Shown here piece after piece: positions 34,989 through 46,441 of a DNA stretch of 64,000 nucleotides. Location of the stretch: positions 10,262,661 through 10,326,660 of the forward strand of contig OZ025209.1 in the NCBI GenBank assembly GCA_964019055.1. Direction: 5' to 3'. The notes beneath the pieces are model-generated. The model made no database searches and was not told the DNA's origin. It saw only the letters and a list, made by a program, of their open reading frames with translations. A program made the position numbers and the translations under genes. The stretch comes from Anthopleura xanthogrammica (lineage: Eukaryota; Cnidaria; Anthozoa; Actiniaria; Actiniidae). The stretch's first letter is position 1. The number at the start of each line of letters is the position of its first letter.

Positions 34989-37218
34989 ATGACTTACTAT
35001 TTGAGATACCTTCGTGCTTTACCAAGCTTCGTTTATGGGGTACTGTGCTTCAGTGCAATAGTAGTTTGGGCGGCCATCGCTACCCTGACACTACCCTTTT
35101 ATTTTACTTTCCGGCTTTTCAAGTTCATTCAAGGCAAACTCGTCTCATATTATAACCTTGGTAAACTTCTGGCTTATAAAGACGTACCCTTTCTACACGA
35201 GAGTGAAAACAATCGGAACTTTATCAATGGTCTATTCGTTATCAATGGCACTCCTGACATTGACCAACTTCGCGAGCTCCTTATGACCAGGGTTATTTTG
35301 AACACTGAAGAGCCGAGTTATGCTCGCATGCGACAGAGGGTTGTCAAAGAGTATGGACACTATGTTTGGCAAACCGAAGAGGATTTTGACGTTCAGAGGC
35401 ACGTGGTGTTTTACGACGGCCCTTCACCCTGTACAGAAGATGAGCTACAACAAACTATGAGTAGCCTTGCTTCTGAACCGTTCCCTGAAGACATCTCCCC
35501 GTGGATCTTCGTTGTGATGCCGCTGAACATGGGAAAGGAACAGTTCGCCATTTGCATTCGCATTCATCATGCACTGGGAGATGGGTTTGCGCTTGTGGGG
35601 CTCATTGCTGCTATGGTGGATCGTAAACCTGAGCTCCTAAGGGTGCAAAAACCCGTACCTACCCCCTGTGATAAACAGAAACAAGTATGGAAGGCTGTGC
35701 TAACAGGTCCCCTTGCTCTTCTGAGTGTCGCCTTGGCCATGTCGACTAACAACCCTTTCCTGACATCCAAAAACAAGTTATCAGGAGAGAAGCTATTCAG
35801 CTGGACCAAGCCTATTAGTATGGACTTGATCAAAGAAATTAAAACCAGAACTGGTAAGAAACTTATTTGAGGGAAACTTGTGCTGCATGATATTCTATAT
35901 TTGTAAGGACCCACTGTGTATGCAGAGTCCTCTGGTGTATGTATGTCGCTAAGAAGCACAGGGAACCCATACTCGATCAAAGAAATTAAAACAAGAATTG
36001 GTAAGAAGCTTATTTGAGGGAAACTTGTGCTGCATGATATTTGTATGGGTAAGGAGCGCGCTGTGTATGTATGCCTCTAAGAAGCACAGGGAACCCATAC
36101 AGTTTAAATCACGCAAAAGAAAGCGAAATTGAAGCTTACATTAATTTCTATATATTTCCATATCCTGACTGATATTAGCATGTGCTTTAGGGGAGGGGAG
36201 GTAGGGGTGATTTGATTCTAACATGTGATGGCGTATCCTCAAGCCAAGGGGTCATGTCATCACTTTTGCCCTTTCGTAATTTCCATTACCTTTTACACTG
36301 GATATCTTGATGTCACTGCACCACTAAAACAGCTGAGCTTCTTTTGTTGGTTGCTATATCACTCATACACGTTTATTTAATACTCTTAATAGACTTTATA
36401 AAACTGAATAGACCCCTTGCACGTGACGTCAGAGCAGCTCAATTTGGAGGGCAAGACAAAAGAATTTCAATCTCCTGAGAATTGGAACCTATTATTTTGC
36501 CCTCCAAATTGAGCTACATTCCGACGTGCTGCAATGGGTCTATACTACTATTAATATTTATTAATACTGATCTGCATGCATGTTCTTTATTATTTTAGGT
36601 ACAACCATCAATGATGTGTTATCAGCTTGCATTGCTGGTGCCCTACGACGTTACCTACAGTCAGAAGGTCAACAAGACCCCAATGACATGCAGATCGCAA
36701 TCAGCATCAACACAAGATCTCCTAACGTCTTGTCCAGAGATAACATCCCCTTAGAGAACCACACGACTGGTCTACTGTGTTCCTTACCTGTTGGTATAGT
36801 GGATCCCATTCAACGTATCTACGAGACCAAACACCGCATGGACGATATGAAGGCTTCTTCAGACTGGAAAATATTTGGCTGGATATTTAACTATGTAGTT
36901 GGAACTCTACCGGAATGTATTGGTAGGTTTTCGTCGTATTCACTCAACAAGCACTGCTGTTTGATACTCAGTAATGTCCCTGGTCCGCTCAGCTCACTCG
37001 AGTTGAACGGCAGCGAGGTCGAAACAGTGATTGCTTGGCCACCTCTTATGAGCGATACCAGTATGTCAATGTCAGTGTTTAGCTACGCCGGGTCATTGCG
37101 CATGAGTGTTATGACTGATAAGGCAGTGCTGAGTAACCCCAACAAACTGACCGAGATGTTTATAGATGAATTTCACGAAATGTATAATGAATTGACATCC
37201 ATGAAGACCAGACAATGA
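34989..37218 (+). CDS. WSD-type wax ester synthase/diacylglycerol O-acyltransferase, 2 coding exons
   Basis: Exons: 34989-35853 and 36599-37218; 1485 nt, 494 aa. The enzyme class moves an acyl group from acyl-CoA to a fatty alcohol or diacylglycerol. Evidence: an N-terminal membrane helix (about 16-42); the catalytic HHALGDG (residues 193-199, pattern HHxxxDG); SPWIFVVMP shortly before it, as in the PLW block; NDVLSACIAGALRRYL at the start of exon 2; and LSNVPGP near the C-terminus. These are in family order. ATG 34989 is the first in frame, after a stop. The intron contains a partial copy of the exon 1 end with its donor (35975-36101) and a family A MITE (36409-36542). Substrate cannot be told. 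WSD proteins are patchy in animals, so its origin deserves a tree. Confidence 0.9.
35829..36101. repeat. Tandem duplication of an exon end and splice donor
   Basis: 35829-35971 and 35975-36101 are similar in the same orientation. Both start ATCAAAGAAATTAAAAC, include a GGTAAGAA donor, then CTTATTTGAGGGAAACTTGT, and end AAGCACAGGGAACCCATAC. The first spans the real exon 1 boundary of the acyltransferase; the second lies wholly in the intron. Confidence 0.9.
36409..36542. mobile_element. TAGACC MITE, family A copy 3
   Basis: 134 bp. TAGACCCCTTGCACGTGACG with GAGCAGCTCAATTTGGAGGG on the left pairs with CCTCCAAATTGAGCTACATT and GCTGCAATGGGTCTA on the right. Lies in the acyltransferase intron, 56 bp before the acceptor exon. 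Confidence 0.9.
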
Positions 37219-38738
37219 TAAACGCTTACCTGCTTTTTTAGATTATTATTTTCATAGTATAGATATTTAGCACATACCAGAATCCTTTTCAAACCTAGGT
37301 TCTTTGTTACAATCCTTTTCCCACGGCTTACTTCTCTTGCTCTGGCTGCCATGAGTGTAATGACTGATCATGAGTGCTGGCGTTCATGACGTGCCTGGTG
37401 TGTTGCATCAAGACAACCACTTGTCAGTCAGAGTATTGGTATACGACTGGTTCGTACAAGAGGGAAATGAAAGCCGTTGAAGTCGGTGGGTTGTATGTAG
37501 GAACCTAGATGGTTCTGGTACCAAGTCAGGCACTTGGAAGTAATTTGTATGTTTTTTCAGTTTAACTGGTCATCAATTGATTGCTTGGGAGAGAGATAGC
37601 TAAAGGGAGGATCACGACTTTTGAGCTTTAAAAATAGACAACTAAAGAAGAAGGATTAGTCTGCTTTGCAGCCGTTTTTAGTGTCGGTCTCAAAATCCCT
37701 CCCCACTAACGGCTGCTTACTGCAGCCAGACATTCCATTCCAGCGGCTTAGCCAACCAGAGACGATCGACATCAGATCAAGTAAATTGGCAATTTTTTTG
37801 TGCTTTAAAGAGAATCCTCTCCCTTTTCCTCCCTCTCACCCCGCTGTACTCAGTCCTATTACAACCAGTTCGTAAAGGCGTAAGTTTTACTGAACTAATA
37901 ATGCACACACAGATTTATTTAAGGTGGCGCGATACATCATTGACTAAAATAGCAAATCTTCTGTTGCATAAATTTAAGTTCAATTTGCCGGCCGGGTCAG
38001 TTCCATAGGCTCTCTTGACCGATAAGGAATGAAGCGAGGCAGCCTTTGGCACCCAGGGCAAGGAATTTTGAAATAGATTTAGGAATGCAAATTTTATTTA
38101 AGTTCGCAAAAAAAAGTTCTTAAATTTTATTTGACGATTTTCTTGATATTATTTGAATTATTATATCGGAGAAACAGATCCATGAATAATAATTTGATTA
38201 TAGATATTATCGTGATCAGTAAAGATAGTATATTAATTATATAGCTCGTTCTATTGCGGGTACATTACTATCAAATCAAAGCGGATTTTGCGCGACTTGT
38301 TAAAACCTGTGGGCGTGTCCGAGCATGTTGATTGGCTGAGCATTTATGACATCATGCATGTGTGATTGGCAAGTATAAGGGATCAACAATGATCCAAAGT
38401 GTTGTAATACGGATAACAAGGGTTTACAACTTGTCGTGCAACGTTGTGTTGTTCATTCTAGAGCCTTACGTTGCCCACGTATTAATGAATTAAGGGTAGA
38501 TGAAGGGTGTTATTGTTAACGTTAGATAGATTAACTGAAATTAAATGGTAAATATTATTTCTCTTCAGCGCGAAGAAGCTGACTTTTAAGTATCTTGTTA
38601 AATTTCATTCAATTTTTAAAAATATCGTTAAGCTGGATTCATTACATTATTTAATTTAATCAATGATGTCAATAAAACCAAATCAATCTTTTTAAAACTT
38701 AAAAGTGTTGTCCATTTTAATGAATGGTTCTTCCTAAC

Positions 38739-38945
38739 TCAGTAGCGTAGGGAGGGGGGCACGTGTCCCCTCCCCCCCCCCCCCCAAATGTTTTGGTAAT
38801 TAGGTAATTGTTTGTTTGTTTACCTATTTTTTGGAGTTTTTTGGGCTTTTTTTTTCGTAGAGAAAGTTTTATTCTCTATTTCGTCGCAAATAGTTAGGTC
38901 CTCGTTACGCCCCTGGGGGGGGGGGGGGGGGGGGGGGGCGACTCT
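38739..38945. mobile_element. hAT-like MITE with CAGTAGCGTAGG ends and poly(G)
   Basis: The left word CTCAGTAGCGTAGGGAGGGG and the right word CTCGTTACGCCCCTGGGG are inverse-related. The right end runs into a 24-base poly(G) tract (38915-38938), and the left contains a poly(C) run. Non-coding. Confidence 0.6.
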
Positions 38946-39035
38946 TGACTTCTATATTAAAAGAAAAATCTTTGAATTTTCTCCTGAAAGAACGATCTGA
39001 GATGGTTCTTTACACAACTTGTAAGCTCGCACTTA

Positions 39036-39602
39036 AGGTGACTCGTCCCAATATTTTTGCATGCGCACCTTCCAACTTTGAGCCTCATGTGCCTAAAGAG
39101 ATTGATTCCACTTTCATATCCTTTAGAACACATATGTTACATATATACTTAACTACAAAAGGATTTTTTTTTTCGAGGAGATCGAATAATGCTTTTTTTT
39201 TTGTAAATAGATACCTCAGAAGTAGCAATTTTAGGTACAGAAAGTCCATTGTTATTTTTCACATAAATTATACTCTTCATTTCGAAATCCCCAAATATCA
39301 CCTAATTCGTCGTATAGATTTTGATGAAACGGCGCCCAGACGAAGACAAACACTCACGGTATCGGCAGAATAAAGCATTTCCCTAGAAAATGCGGTCGAG
39401 GTTTAATTTTCGATTCCGAGTTAAAACAGGTGTGACGTCATTACCACGTGATATACAATCCGATCTCCTCGAAAAAAAATATCATTTTGAGTTAAGTCTA
39501 TATGTAACATGTGTTCTAGTGGGTATGAAATCGGAATCAATCTCTTTAGGCATATGAGGTTCAAAGTTGGACGGTGCGCATGCAAAAATATTGAGTAATG
39601 GT
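39036..39602. mobile_element. Palindromic element, about 570 bp
   Basis: The left arm includes AATATTTTTGCATGCGCACC, CCTAAAGAGATTGATTCC and TTCGAGGAGATCG; the right arm has their inverses in reverse order (for example GGTGCGCATGCAAAAATATT near 39575). The arms are about 150 bp with a loop of about 240 bp. An open frame across part of it is not a gene. Confidence 0.85.
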
Positions 39603-41523
39603 TTGTATAAAACAGGAAGATGCCAGCAGATACTCGTGTTACTCATCAGTAATTTGTAACAGTATCAAAATACAGGACTTGGGTGTGATCGAAACACGAG
39701 AGTCGTCCTATACTGACATGCAGGTCACGCGACGGCGGAAGTCCTATATTCGCCACGAAGCCTTAATGAACGATCACCTCGCATACACGGGACCCAGGAA
39801 TCGTAACACTGATCATTTCTTAGCCTCAGGTAAGCAAAGTTTGGTTTAATAATATAGGCACTGCAGTATAAAGAAGCAGGGATTGATATGATCACACTGA
39901 TTACTAGCCCATGCAGTTTCGCTCACTAGAATGGACCTGTCGCCACAAGCCATGCATGATGCTATTAAAACATCAGACGATGGTCTATCTACATGAATAG
40001 TGTATTGAATCAGTTTTCTTCTCATCCATCGCAACAGTTAAAGGAAATTCTTCTAAGTTTTTGTTGCCAACGGAGGATGATACAGAATCCAGAGACGCTT
40101 TCCGCCTTAATTTGTTCATTGCGTCAGTCAGTCATGCAGTTGTTGAACTGCAGCTACATTTATCACAAAGTGTGAAGTTAAAATATTGTTCGAATGACCA
40201 AATGTTATTCGATCATCCAAACATTTTTTGACTGGTACTTTGATACCAACGGCTGGAACTAAGAACATATATAATTCCCCTTGGTGTAGGATGGACTATG
40301 ATCAGTGTTGAGCGCGCGCGTGACGAAGGTCATGCCCGACGGAACTACCGCCAACGAAGAACTATGTTTTATTACAAATGTATACTGGAAACATTCACGT
40401 TAACTTTCATTTAACTGACTCTCGTAAAAGTTTATTCCATAATATTCTACGGATATACACTATTTTAAATAGTGGCTTGCTGGAAATACTTCGATATTAT
40501 CCGACAAGTGGCGGATCCAGGGGGGAGGTGGGTGTCGGATTTAGGGTTGAAGAACCCCGTTTCAATCAATGTTCTCATAATCATGACTTTTTAGTATCTG
40601 GATTCCTTCGATGATTTCTTGTTGAATATTTCATTGTCTGAATTGGCGAGTTCAATTTAATTCGGTTTTGAAAAATATGGAAAAGAAGCGTCAGAATCAA
40701 AAAATTAGTTCGACATTTTTAGAGCCTTGTCTTCATATCACCTTTAATTTAGTTCAGTATTTGCCCCCTACATCTCCCCCCCCCCCCCCCCCCCCAGATC
40801 TGCAGCTCCCTTTTCTCTTACGCAGCCGCTATTATTGTCGTCAAGTAGCTCCCAGGACCTGCCCTTGCCTATAAGTGACTGATGCGAGCCGCCTAATGAA
40901 CCCTGGTTGCTGTCGGGAAGACCACTGTTGGCGGAGAATATTCGGCATAAAACCGAAATTGAACAAATAAAACAATTACTAATTGCGCATGCATGGCCTT
41001 GGTCCAAACGCCTGTCCTGTCATGTGCCGAAGCCAATTCAGTTGTTAATTAAGCTATGTAGCGACGACACAGCAAGCTGTCGGTAAAGTTCGATTCGGCA
41101 AGCGCTAGGTAGCTGGCTCGGCGCGTGAAGTGACAGTCTAGAGCGGCAACTGATTCATACGGCCGGTGCTCTTCTCATTACAAAGAGTACGCCTTCTGAA
41201 TCAGCCGCTGCTCTTAAGTCTGGCGGCAGTGTAAGGAGTGGCGTGACCGACATAAAGAAGTGGTTGCGGTGTACTTTTGTATGCTGGAACCGTTTGCGGT
41301 ACAACTTCATTGACCCCAGGCATTTAGCCGCCTTTGTCCTATTTTGGGTCCGTAGCCGACATGTTCCAAGTGTTTTAGTTTCTAGTGAGTCAAATTGAAA
41401 GACCAAGCCACTTACATTATCAGATCAAGGGGCTCACTTTACGTGTTTGCTTTCATTTCTATTTCAGAGGTGAAACACTTATAAGCTTGATTTTTGCTGG
41501 AAAACTTTTTGGGGGATTCTGAT

Positions 41524-42360
41524 ATGCCAAGAATGGAGGACAACATTGACTTCCTGAAAGATGCTGAAAACGCTGTGGATATGGAACAAGACGTCCTGAG
41601 ACCAACTCAAGAAGATGAAAGAATGCATGGAACTTTAGATGCAGATAGAAAGGATTGTTCCTCGAATGTCGGAGAAAATAGTAATTGCTACAGCCGTCCT
41701 GGCGATACAAGGAGGGAGATTCCAGACACAAGGAATACAAACCAAACACTATCTTATTCGTCTTGTCGCCGAAGGAAAATAAACACAACTGGATGTAACA
41801 CAAGTTTTTGCACTACAGAACCAAGATCGTTACCTTCTCCTTTGCCTTCGCATTTTGCGAATCAAGACGATGTTGATTTTTTCCATCAAGAACCGAGAAG
41901 AAAAACTATTGCCTTCCTGTCCTCTTCGAACCGCAGTCTTGAGCAGAAACCAGAAGGATGTGGAAATATTAAGTACACAAGTTTGAAAAGTGAAATTCGA
42001 AAACGTTCGAAAACAGTTTGTACTTACACAAGTTTGAAAAGTGAAATTCGAAAACGTTCGAAAACAGAACAGGCTTCCAAGAACGTGAACGGTTTGGGAC
42101 TATTTACACTGAATCCACGCGAAACTGTTTCGAATCCTGAGGAGAAAGAAAAAACTTTGAAAAAGGACGAGAAGCATTTGTCTACTTTTGGCATCCACGA
42201 GGAAGTGTTTGAAAGTTGCTTGGGAGACTGGATTGTCACAGATTTAGACTTGAATGTTTACGAGATGAAACAAGCTCAAGATATTACGTACTTGAGAGAA
42301 AAACGTAAACAAAAGAGTTTTTCTATTTTTGGCTTGTGCAATTATTGTTGGATTATGTAG
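41524..42360 (+). CDS. Unrecognised acidic/basic protein with C-terminal CaaX-like box
   Basis: One coding exon, 278 aa. ATG 41524 is the first in frame after the likely acceptor at 41467. I do not recognise a domain. A 17-residue unit with LKSEIRKRSKT occurs twice in tandem (51-bp period, 41974-42067). The middle is Ser/Arg-rich and the C-terminal third is helical and Lys/Glu-rich. It ends CNYCWIM: the last four residues fit C-x-x-M, a farnesyltransferase-type box, with another Cys three residues before that could be palmitoylated. The next two genes on this strand are also Lys/Glu-rich and almost intron-free, and one of them ends in CSIM. Membrane attachment is inferred from the box only. 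Confidence 0.7.
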   Translation: MPRMEDNIDFLKDAENAVDMEQDVLRPTQEDERMHGTLDADRKDCSSNVGENSNCYSRPGDTRREIPDTRNTNQTLSYSSCRRRKINTTGCNTSFCTTEPRSLPSPLPSHFANQDDVDFFHQEPRRKTIAFLSSSNRSLEQKPEGCGNIKYTSLKSEIRKRSKTVCTYTSLKSEIRKRSKTEQASKNVNGLGLFTLNPRETVSNPEEKEKTLKKDEKHLSTFGIHEEVFESCLGDWIVTDLDLNVYEMKQAQDITYLREKRKQKSFSIFGLCNYCWIM

Positions 42361-43189
42361 TAGCGCAGCCAGTACTTCAGACTTAGGGGCTAAGGTCAAA
42401 AAATGATAGTCCAAAAGCCCGTGCACTAATTGTTATTGAGGCACTTCATTTTTAAACGTAAGAGTTTTAAAGTTACAACCAGGGATGGTGTGAACATTAG
42501 AGAATGCATGGTACTCTATACACGTCTCGACCAATCAATGAGCAATAAATTGAAAATAATGAAACTTAATGCAATGTAATATCAGTACGTCAATAAATTT
42601 TGCGTTTAGAGATTTGTATGCAAGGTTCTTTTTAAATGGCATTTCTGTATTATCCGGGGGGGGGGGGGGGGGGGAGAGGGAGGGGGTGGAAAGGGTATGG
42701 TCAGTTGAGCTTCTCGTCTGAGATAGGGTATACATTTCAGCTTAAATTTTCTTCAATAGGCTTTATTATATACTGAATTCTGGCATGCGAGCTAGGATCG
42801 TAATTTTTACTCTTTTGTGTCTAGGGTATTAGGGTATTATTTATCATTAAATTTACACTTTCGTGAAAAGAAAAAGCGCCTTAGTGAACGGTATTACCAT
42901 GCACTAACTAAGTTCCAAGTTGTCAATATACGTTATACAATTTCCCTTGAGTCTTAATCGGATAGGATACACTATTTATACCGATCTGTTTTGAATTTGA
43001 ATAAGGTACAGATCTTCAAGATATTGCTTATCTTATCTTATCAGTAGATGGGTCAGGGTTTTAAGGTTTTAGGGCTCCAGTGGAACTCCGATCAGAAGCC
43101 AAGTACCCCCTCCCCTCCCCCCTTCCCTCGATCTGCCCTCCCCCTATCATATGCAAAGATACCATTTATTACACATTTAGGGTCGATAT

Positions 43190-43332
43190 CCGTGAAATAA
43201 AGCCGTGAATAAAAACCATATCAGTGAAGTGATACGATATCACTTCACTCGTTTTCCGTATCATATCGTTCACTCGCTCGCGGACTCGCTTGTTCGCGAT
43301 ATGACGAGAAACTCGTGAATAAAAACGATATC
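43190..43332. mobile_element. Fold-back repeat with CGATATCACTTCACTCG
   Basis: Repeats of CGATAT, ATATCGTTCACTCGCTCGCG and its inverse (CGCGATATGACGAG), bounded by GTGAATAAAAACCATATCAG and GTGAATAAAAACGATATCAG in direct orientation. The GC-rich centre (CTCGCTCGCGGACTCGC) is like those in other fold-back elements here. Confidence 0.6.
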
Positions 43333-43607
43333 AGGCTCTTAACATGTGATAATCTCTATTTATATGATACAAAAGCTGGAAATTCGTGAATGATCGAAAA
43401 CACAGGAGACCAACTTCAAGAAGATTGAATAAATTTTGGGGTTGAAAAGATTTACGGAGCTGGAACTCAGTCAAGCCCGTACGAACTGAACGAATGCATA
43501 AAATCATAAAAATCAATGTAAAATCAAAATTAGGATTGTGGTCGAACTCAAGCTAGTTGGGATTGAAGAAGTGAATATTGGCCGCGTTTTCGTCAATTTG
43601 ACACAAA

Positions 43608-43830
43608 GCACGGGTGACGTAGTGGTGAGAGCGCTCGCCTATCACCAACGAGTACCTGGGTTTTAACTTTGAGTCCCGCCGGGCTCGGTGCCTCGTATGT
43701 GAGTAGAGTTTCTAGTTGGTTCTCTCCTGTGCTTCGAGGGTTTTTCTCCGGGTTCTCCGGTTTTCCTCACTGCACAAAAAATCCAATTCGATCATGGAAT
43801 GAGGGCCACAGGTTTGTTCAGCCACTGCAT
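43608..43830 (+). mobile_element. tRNA-derived SINE
   Basis: The A box TGACGTAGTGG lies at 43615-43625 and a B-box-like CTTTGAGTCCC at 43667-43677, with tRNA-like spacing. A body follows with CTTCGAGGGTTTTTCTCCGG and GTTCTCCGGTTTTCCTC. The tRNA part cannot fold as a full cloverleaf, so this is not a tRNA gene. Confidence 0.7.
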
Positions 43831-44224
43831 GCTACCACGACGAAAGCAAGCGTTTTGTTTAGAGTTTTTCAAATTTTTCTTTTAATTCTAAGCACAACCT
43901 TTGAACCCTGAGATTGCAATACTATTATTCTATTATTTTCGAAAACATTTGTTTCATGTAGTTACATCACAAACTAGGTACTGTGGGTAAATAGTAACTA
44001 TATTCTGAAATGATGTCATCAGACTCCAGATCACGTTTATTTTGATGAGTGATGATACTAGTATATTGGTTCCAAACTAAGCCTTGTGTCTCAAAACGAA
44101 CTATAAACTTTATCCCAAGTCCAAAGAACTTTCTTCCACGTGAGTTTGTTTAATATTGAGACTTATAAATATGAAACCAAGGAATGCAAAGTAGTCAATT
44201 TATTTACACGACTGTTCTTAGACG

Positions 44225-45307
44225 ATGGCGGATGTTGAAGTCAAGAAGAAAAAACGCAAGTTAAGCGATGTTTTCAAGAGGAAGAACAAAAGAGATAAAG
44301 AAGAGCTTGAAGGAGAGGTTGGAGATGTCAGAAAGATTGGAAAAAAGACGGTAAACGATTCAGAAGAGAAGAACGTCGAAAATGCTGATTTTCAAGACAG
44401 TCATGAGGATAAAAGAAAGAAATTTGGTCAACGGAGCTCGAGATTTCTATCTTCATTTAAGAAGAAGTCGAAAAAACAACTTTCTCAGCCGGTAGAAAAA
44501 AGTGAAACTCAGAACCCACAGGTTGTTGAAGAAGAAGACATTGCCATGGATGAAGACAAGGCAGATCAGTTAGAGGAAGATGAAGAAAAAGTAGTAGAAA
44601 AAGAAGAAGAAAAAGAAGAAGAATGTTTCGAAGAAAAAGACAACAAAGAATCCACAGAAAAAGATAACAACGAAGAGTTTACCCCTGAAGTACAAAATGT
44701 ACAACTTGAGAGCGAGTCACCTGAAGTTGTTATCCAATCAGATAGCGAGGAGTCAACAGTCCAAACAATGGCCATCAATGTCAACGACAACAATGAACAA
44801 CTCCAAAATGACGTCTTGATGAAAGACGAAAGCCTAAATACCGAGGATGGATCGCTTATCCGTGCTCTCCTACGCCAAGGCGTGCCATCCCAAGAAAATC
44901 TGCCACATGAATATCTGGAATGTACTTCAGGTTCATCAAAACATGGCCAAGATGAAGAAAATTGTGATTCGAATGAAGTTGGCAGGATTTCCATAAGCAT
45001 GCTCATCGCAAATTTTCTTGATATCTTGATCCCAGGATCAATGTCTAATATTACAGAAATCCCAGCCAACCTGACAAAAACCGAGGCCGTTTACAGTCTA
45101 GTACTACAAACAGCTGATCAAACCTATTCCAGCCTGGTGACCTTGATCAACGCGGTTCTCACAAGAGCTGGTGAAATTCCAAGACAAGCTTTGGCGAATT
45201 TTCTAATTTATCTGATCAAGAAATATCCCCAGTGTTTCAAGATAAAGAAAGTCAAGTGTAAAGCGGTTCTTCCTGATGATCAAGTACCCGTAGACATAGT
45301 GAAATAG
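44225..45307 (+). CDS. Unrecognised Lys/Glu-rich protein
   Basis: A single exon, 360 aa, ATG in GACGATGGCGG context. Residues 7-30 are strongly basic (KKKKRKLSDVFKRKNKRDK), with a second basic patch at about 75-100 (RFLSSFKKKSKKQ). Residues 105-160 are an acidic coiled-coil-like run of Glu/Lys. After a polar stretch, residues 255-345 look globular and helical (ISMLIANFLDILIPG, AVYSLVLQTADQTYSSLVTL, ALANFLIYLIKKYPQC). There is no CaaX box, signal peptide or membrane helix. I do not recognise the family. The basic patches resemble those in the gene that follows, so the two may be distant paralogues. AATAAA lies at 45411-45416. Confidence 0.75.
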   Translation: MADVEVKKKKRKLSDVFKRKNKRDKEELEGEVGDVRKIGKKTVNDSEEKNVENADFQDSHEDKRKKFGQRSSRFLSSFKKKSKKQLSQPVEKSETQNPQVVEEEDIAMDEDKADQLEEDEEKVVEKEEEKEEECFEEKDNKESTEKDNNEEFTPEVQNVQLESESPEVVIQSDSEESTVQTMAINVNDNNEQLQNDVLMKDESLNTEDGSLIRALLRQGVPSQENLPHEYLECTSGSSKHGQDEENCDSNEVGRISISMLIANFLDILIPGSMSNITEIPANLTKTEAVYSLVLQTADQTYSSLVTLINAVLTRAGEIPRQALANFLIYLIKKYPQCFKIKKVKCKAVLPDDQVPVDIVK

Positions 45308-46441
45308 AAATTATATATCATTCAGTTTTTTATGTTCGCAAAGATCCGTTCAAAGTTATGATAACAAAAGATGGCAATTTCATCATTCGTCAATTAAACA
45401 ATTCATCCAGAATAAAACTGAGAAAAAACTTCAGAATATATTTTTAAAGACCAATCCTAAGGATGGGTAAAAAGAGTTCCGTAATGATAACTTGACTAGC
45501 TGCAAAAACTGTTAGCTGATATTTTTGTGAGCTTCGCCCGAAGTGTTGATAACTAAACACTGAAATTCTTGGTGCGCTTGCTAAATAAAAACAATACTTT
45601 TGTTGTTCATATACCAGTCATGTTACTGAGCGAATCAAAGGCTTTAGTTTCCTTCTTTTGGCATTAATTGATTAAGTGATTTACACTACCATAATTCAAA
45701 TGAGTGCACTTTTATCTGAAACAAAAATAAATACAGTAATAAAAACAGAAGATTATGGTGTCATTCTTAAATATTTTTATTTTGAATTTAGATGCTAAAT
45801 ATTTTCTATTTCCCCTGTCTTGCGGGGAGAATATATACGGAAAACATGGTACCTTCAGTACCTCGATTCCCAGGTGCTGCATGAGGGATAGCCATTAACA
45901 GGCCTTTGTTCTCGACCGTGCTAATTTGCACCGCTTATACACCAAATGAATAGCCAGTGGTAATGAATTCATAAAACCTTGGAAAACGGAAATTGACAAT
46001 AACATCTAGTGGATGGACCTTGAACTTTGTCATTTATGCTTGGAATAAATAACAAATATGATAAATGTCCATAAAACTGGAACTATTATTTTTTCCTAGT
46101 ACTTGAAATTACGCATCAACAGATATGACACAGGTATTTGTACGATATGACTCGTTCTCAACGAGAATAAGTCAAGAACAAAAGCTTTACTCTTGCAAAA
46201 CTGAGTTGTCACGTGATCCAAAGCACGGGTCTATTTGGTGTCAATCATGTAGTGTTCCCGTGGGACTAATGACATCACAAAGGACTGACACCTATCGCTC
46301 CTTGATCATAAAAAAAATTGGCCAGCAAAACAACACACAAAAAAAAAATCAGCCGGTATTTAGCACGAGAGCTTGTAGCGTTGTCTTTTTGTCGCACTTT
46401 TGCGAGATTCTCGCTGAATATTTGTGGACGTGACTCGAAAT
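45308..46441. other. Gap between Lys/Glu-rich genes 2 and 3
   Basis: Probable 3' UTR of the left gene (AATAAA at 45411) and promoter of the right gene. I see no other gene and no clear repeat. An open frame at 46125-46433 has no recognisable content and ends just before the next start codon. Confidence 0.5.

Larger units (their letters stand above)
37219..41523. other. Gap between the acyltransferase and the Lys/Glu-rich gene cluster
   Basis: No clear gene. It holds a hAT-like element with poly(G) (38739-38945), a 570-bp palindromic element (39036-39602), a GTGGCGGATCCAGG repeat end near 40506, and a poly(C) run (40777-40796). Towards the right, 41030-41384 is richer in GC than its surroundings and ends in a GTGAGT donor (41385). 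With the acceptor at 41467 this makes a plausible 5' UTR exon for the next gene. Confidence 0.5.
42361..44224. other. Gap between Lys/Glu-rich genes 1 and 2
   Basis: Contains a 20-base poly(G) run (42655-42674), a fold-back repeat (43190-43332) and a tRNA-derived SINE (43608-43830). I see no gene. The 3' UTR of the first gene and the promoter of the second should be at the ends. Confidence 0.5.

Noticed and set aside
43608..43680. tRNA gene
   Set aside because: A and B boxes are visible but stems do not pair as a cloverleaf, and a SINE body follows.
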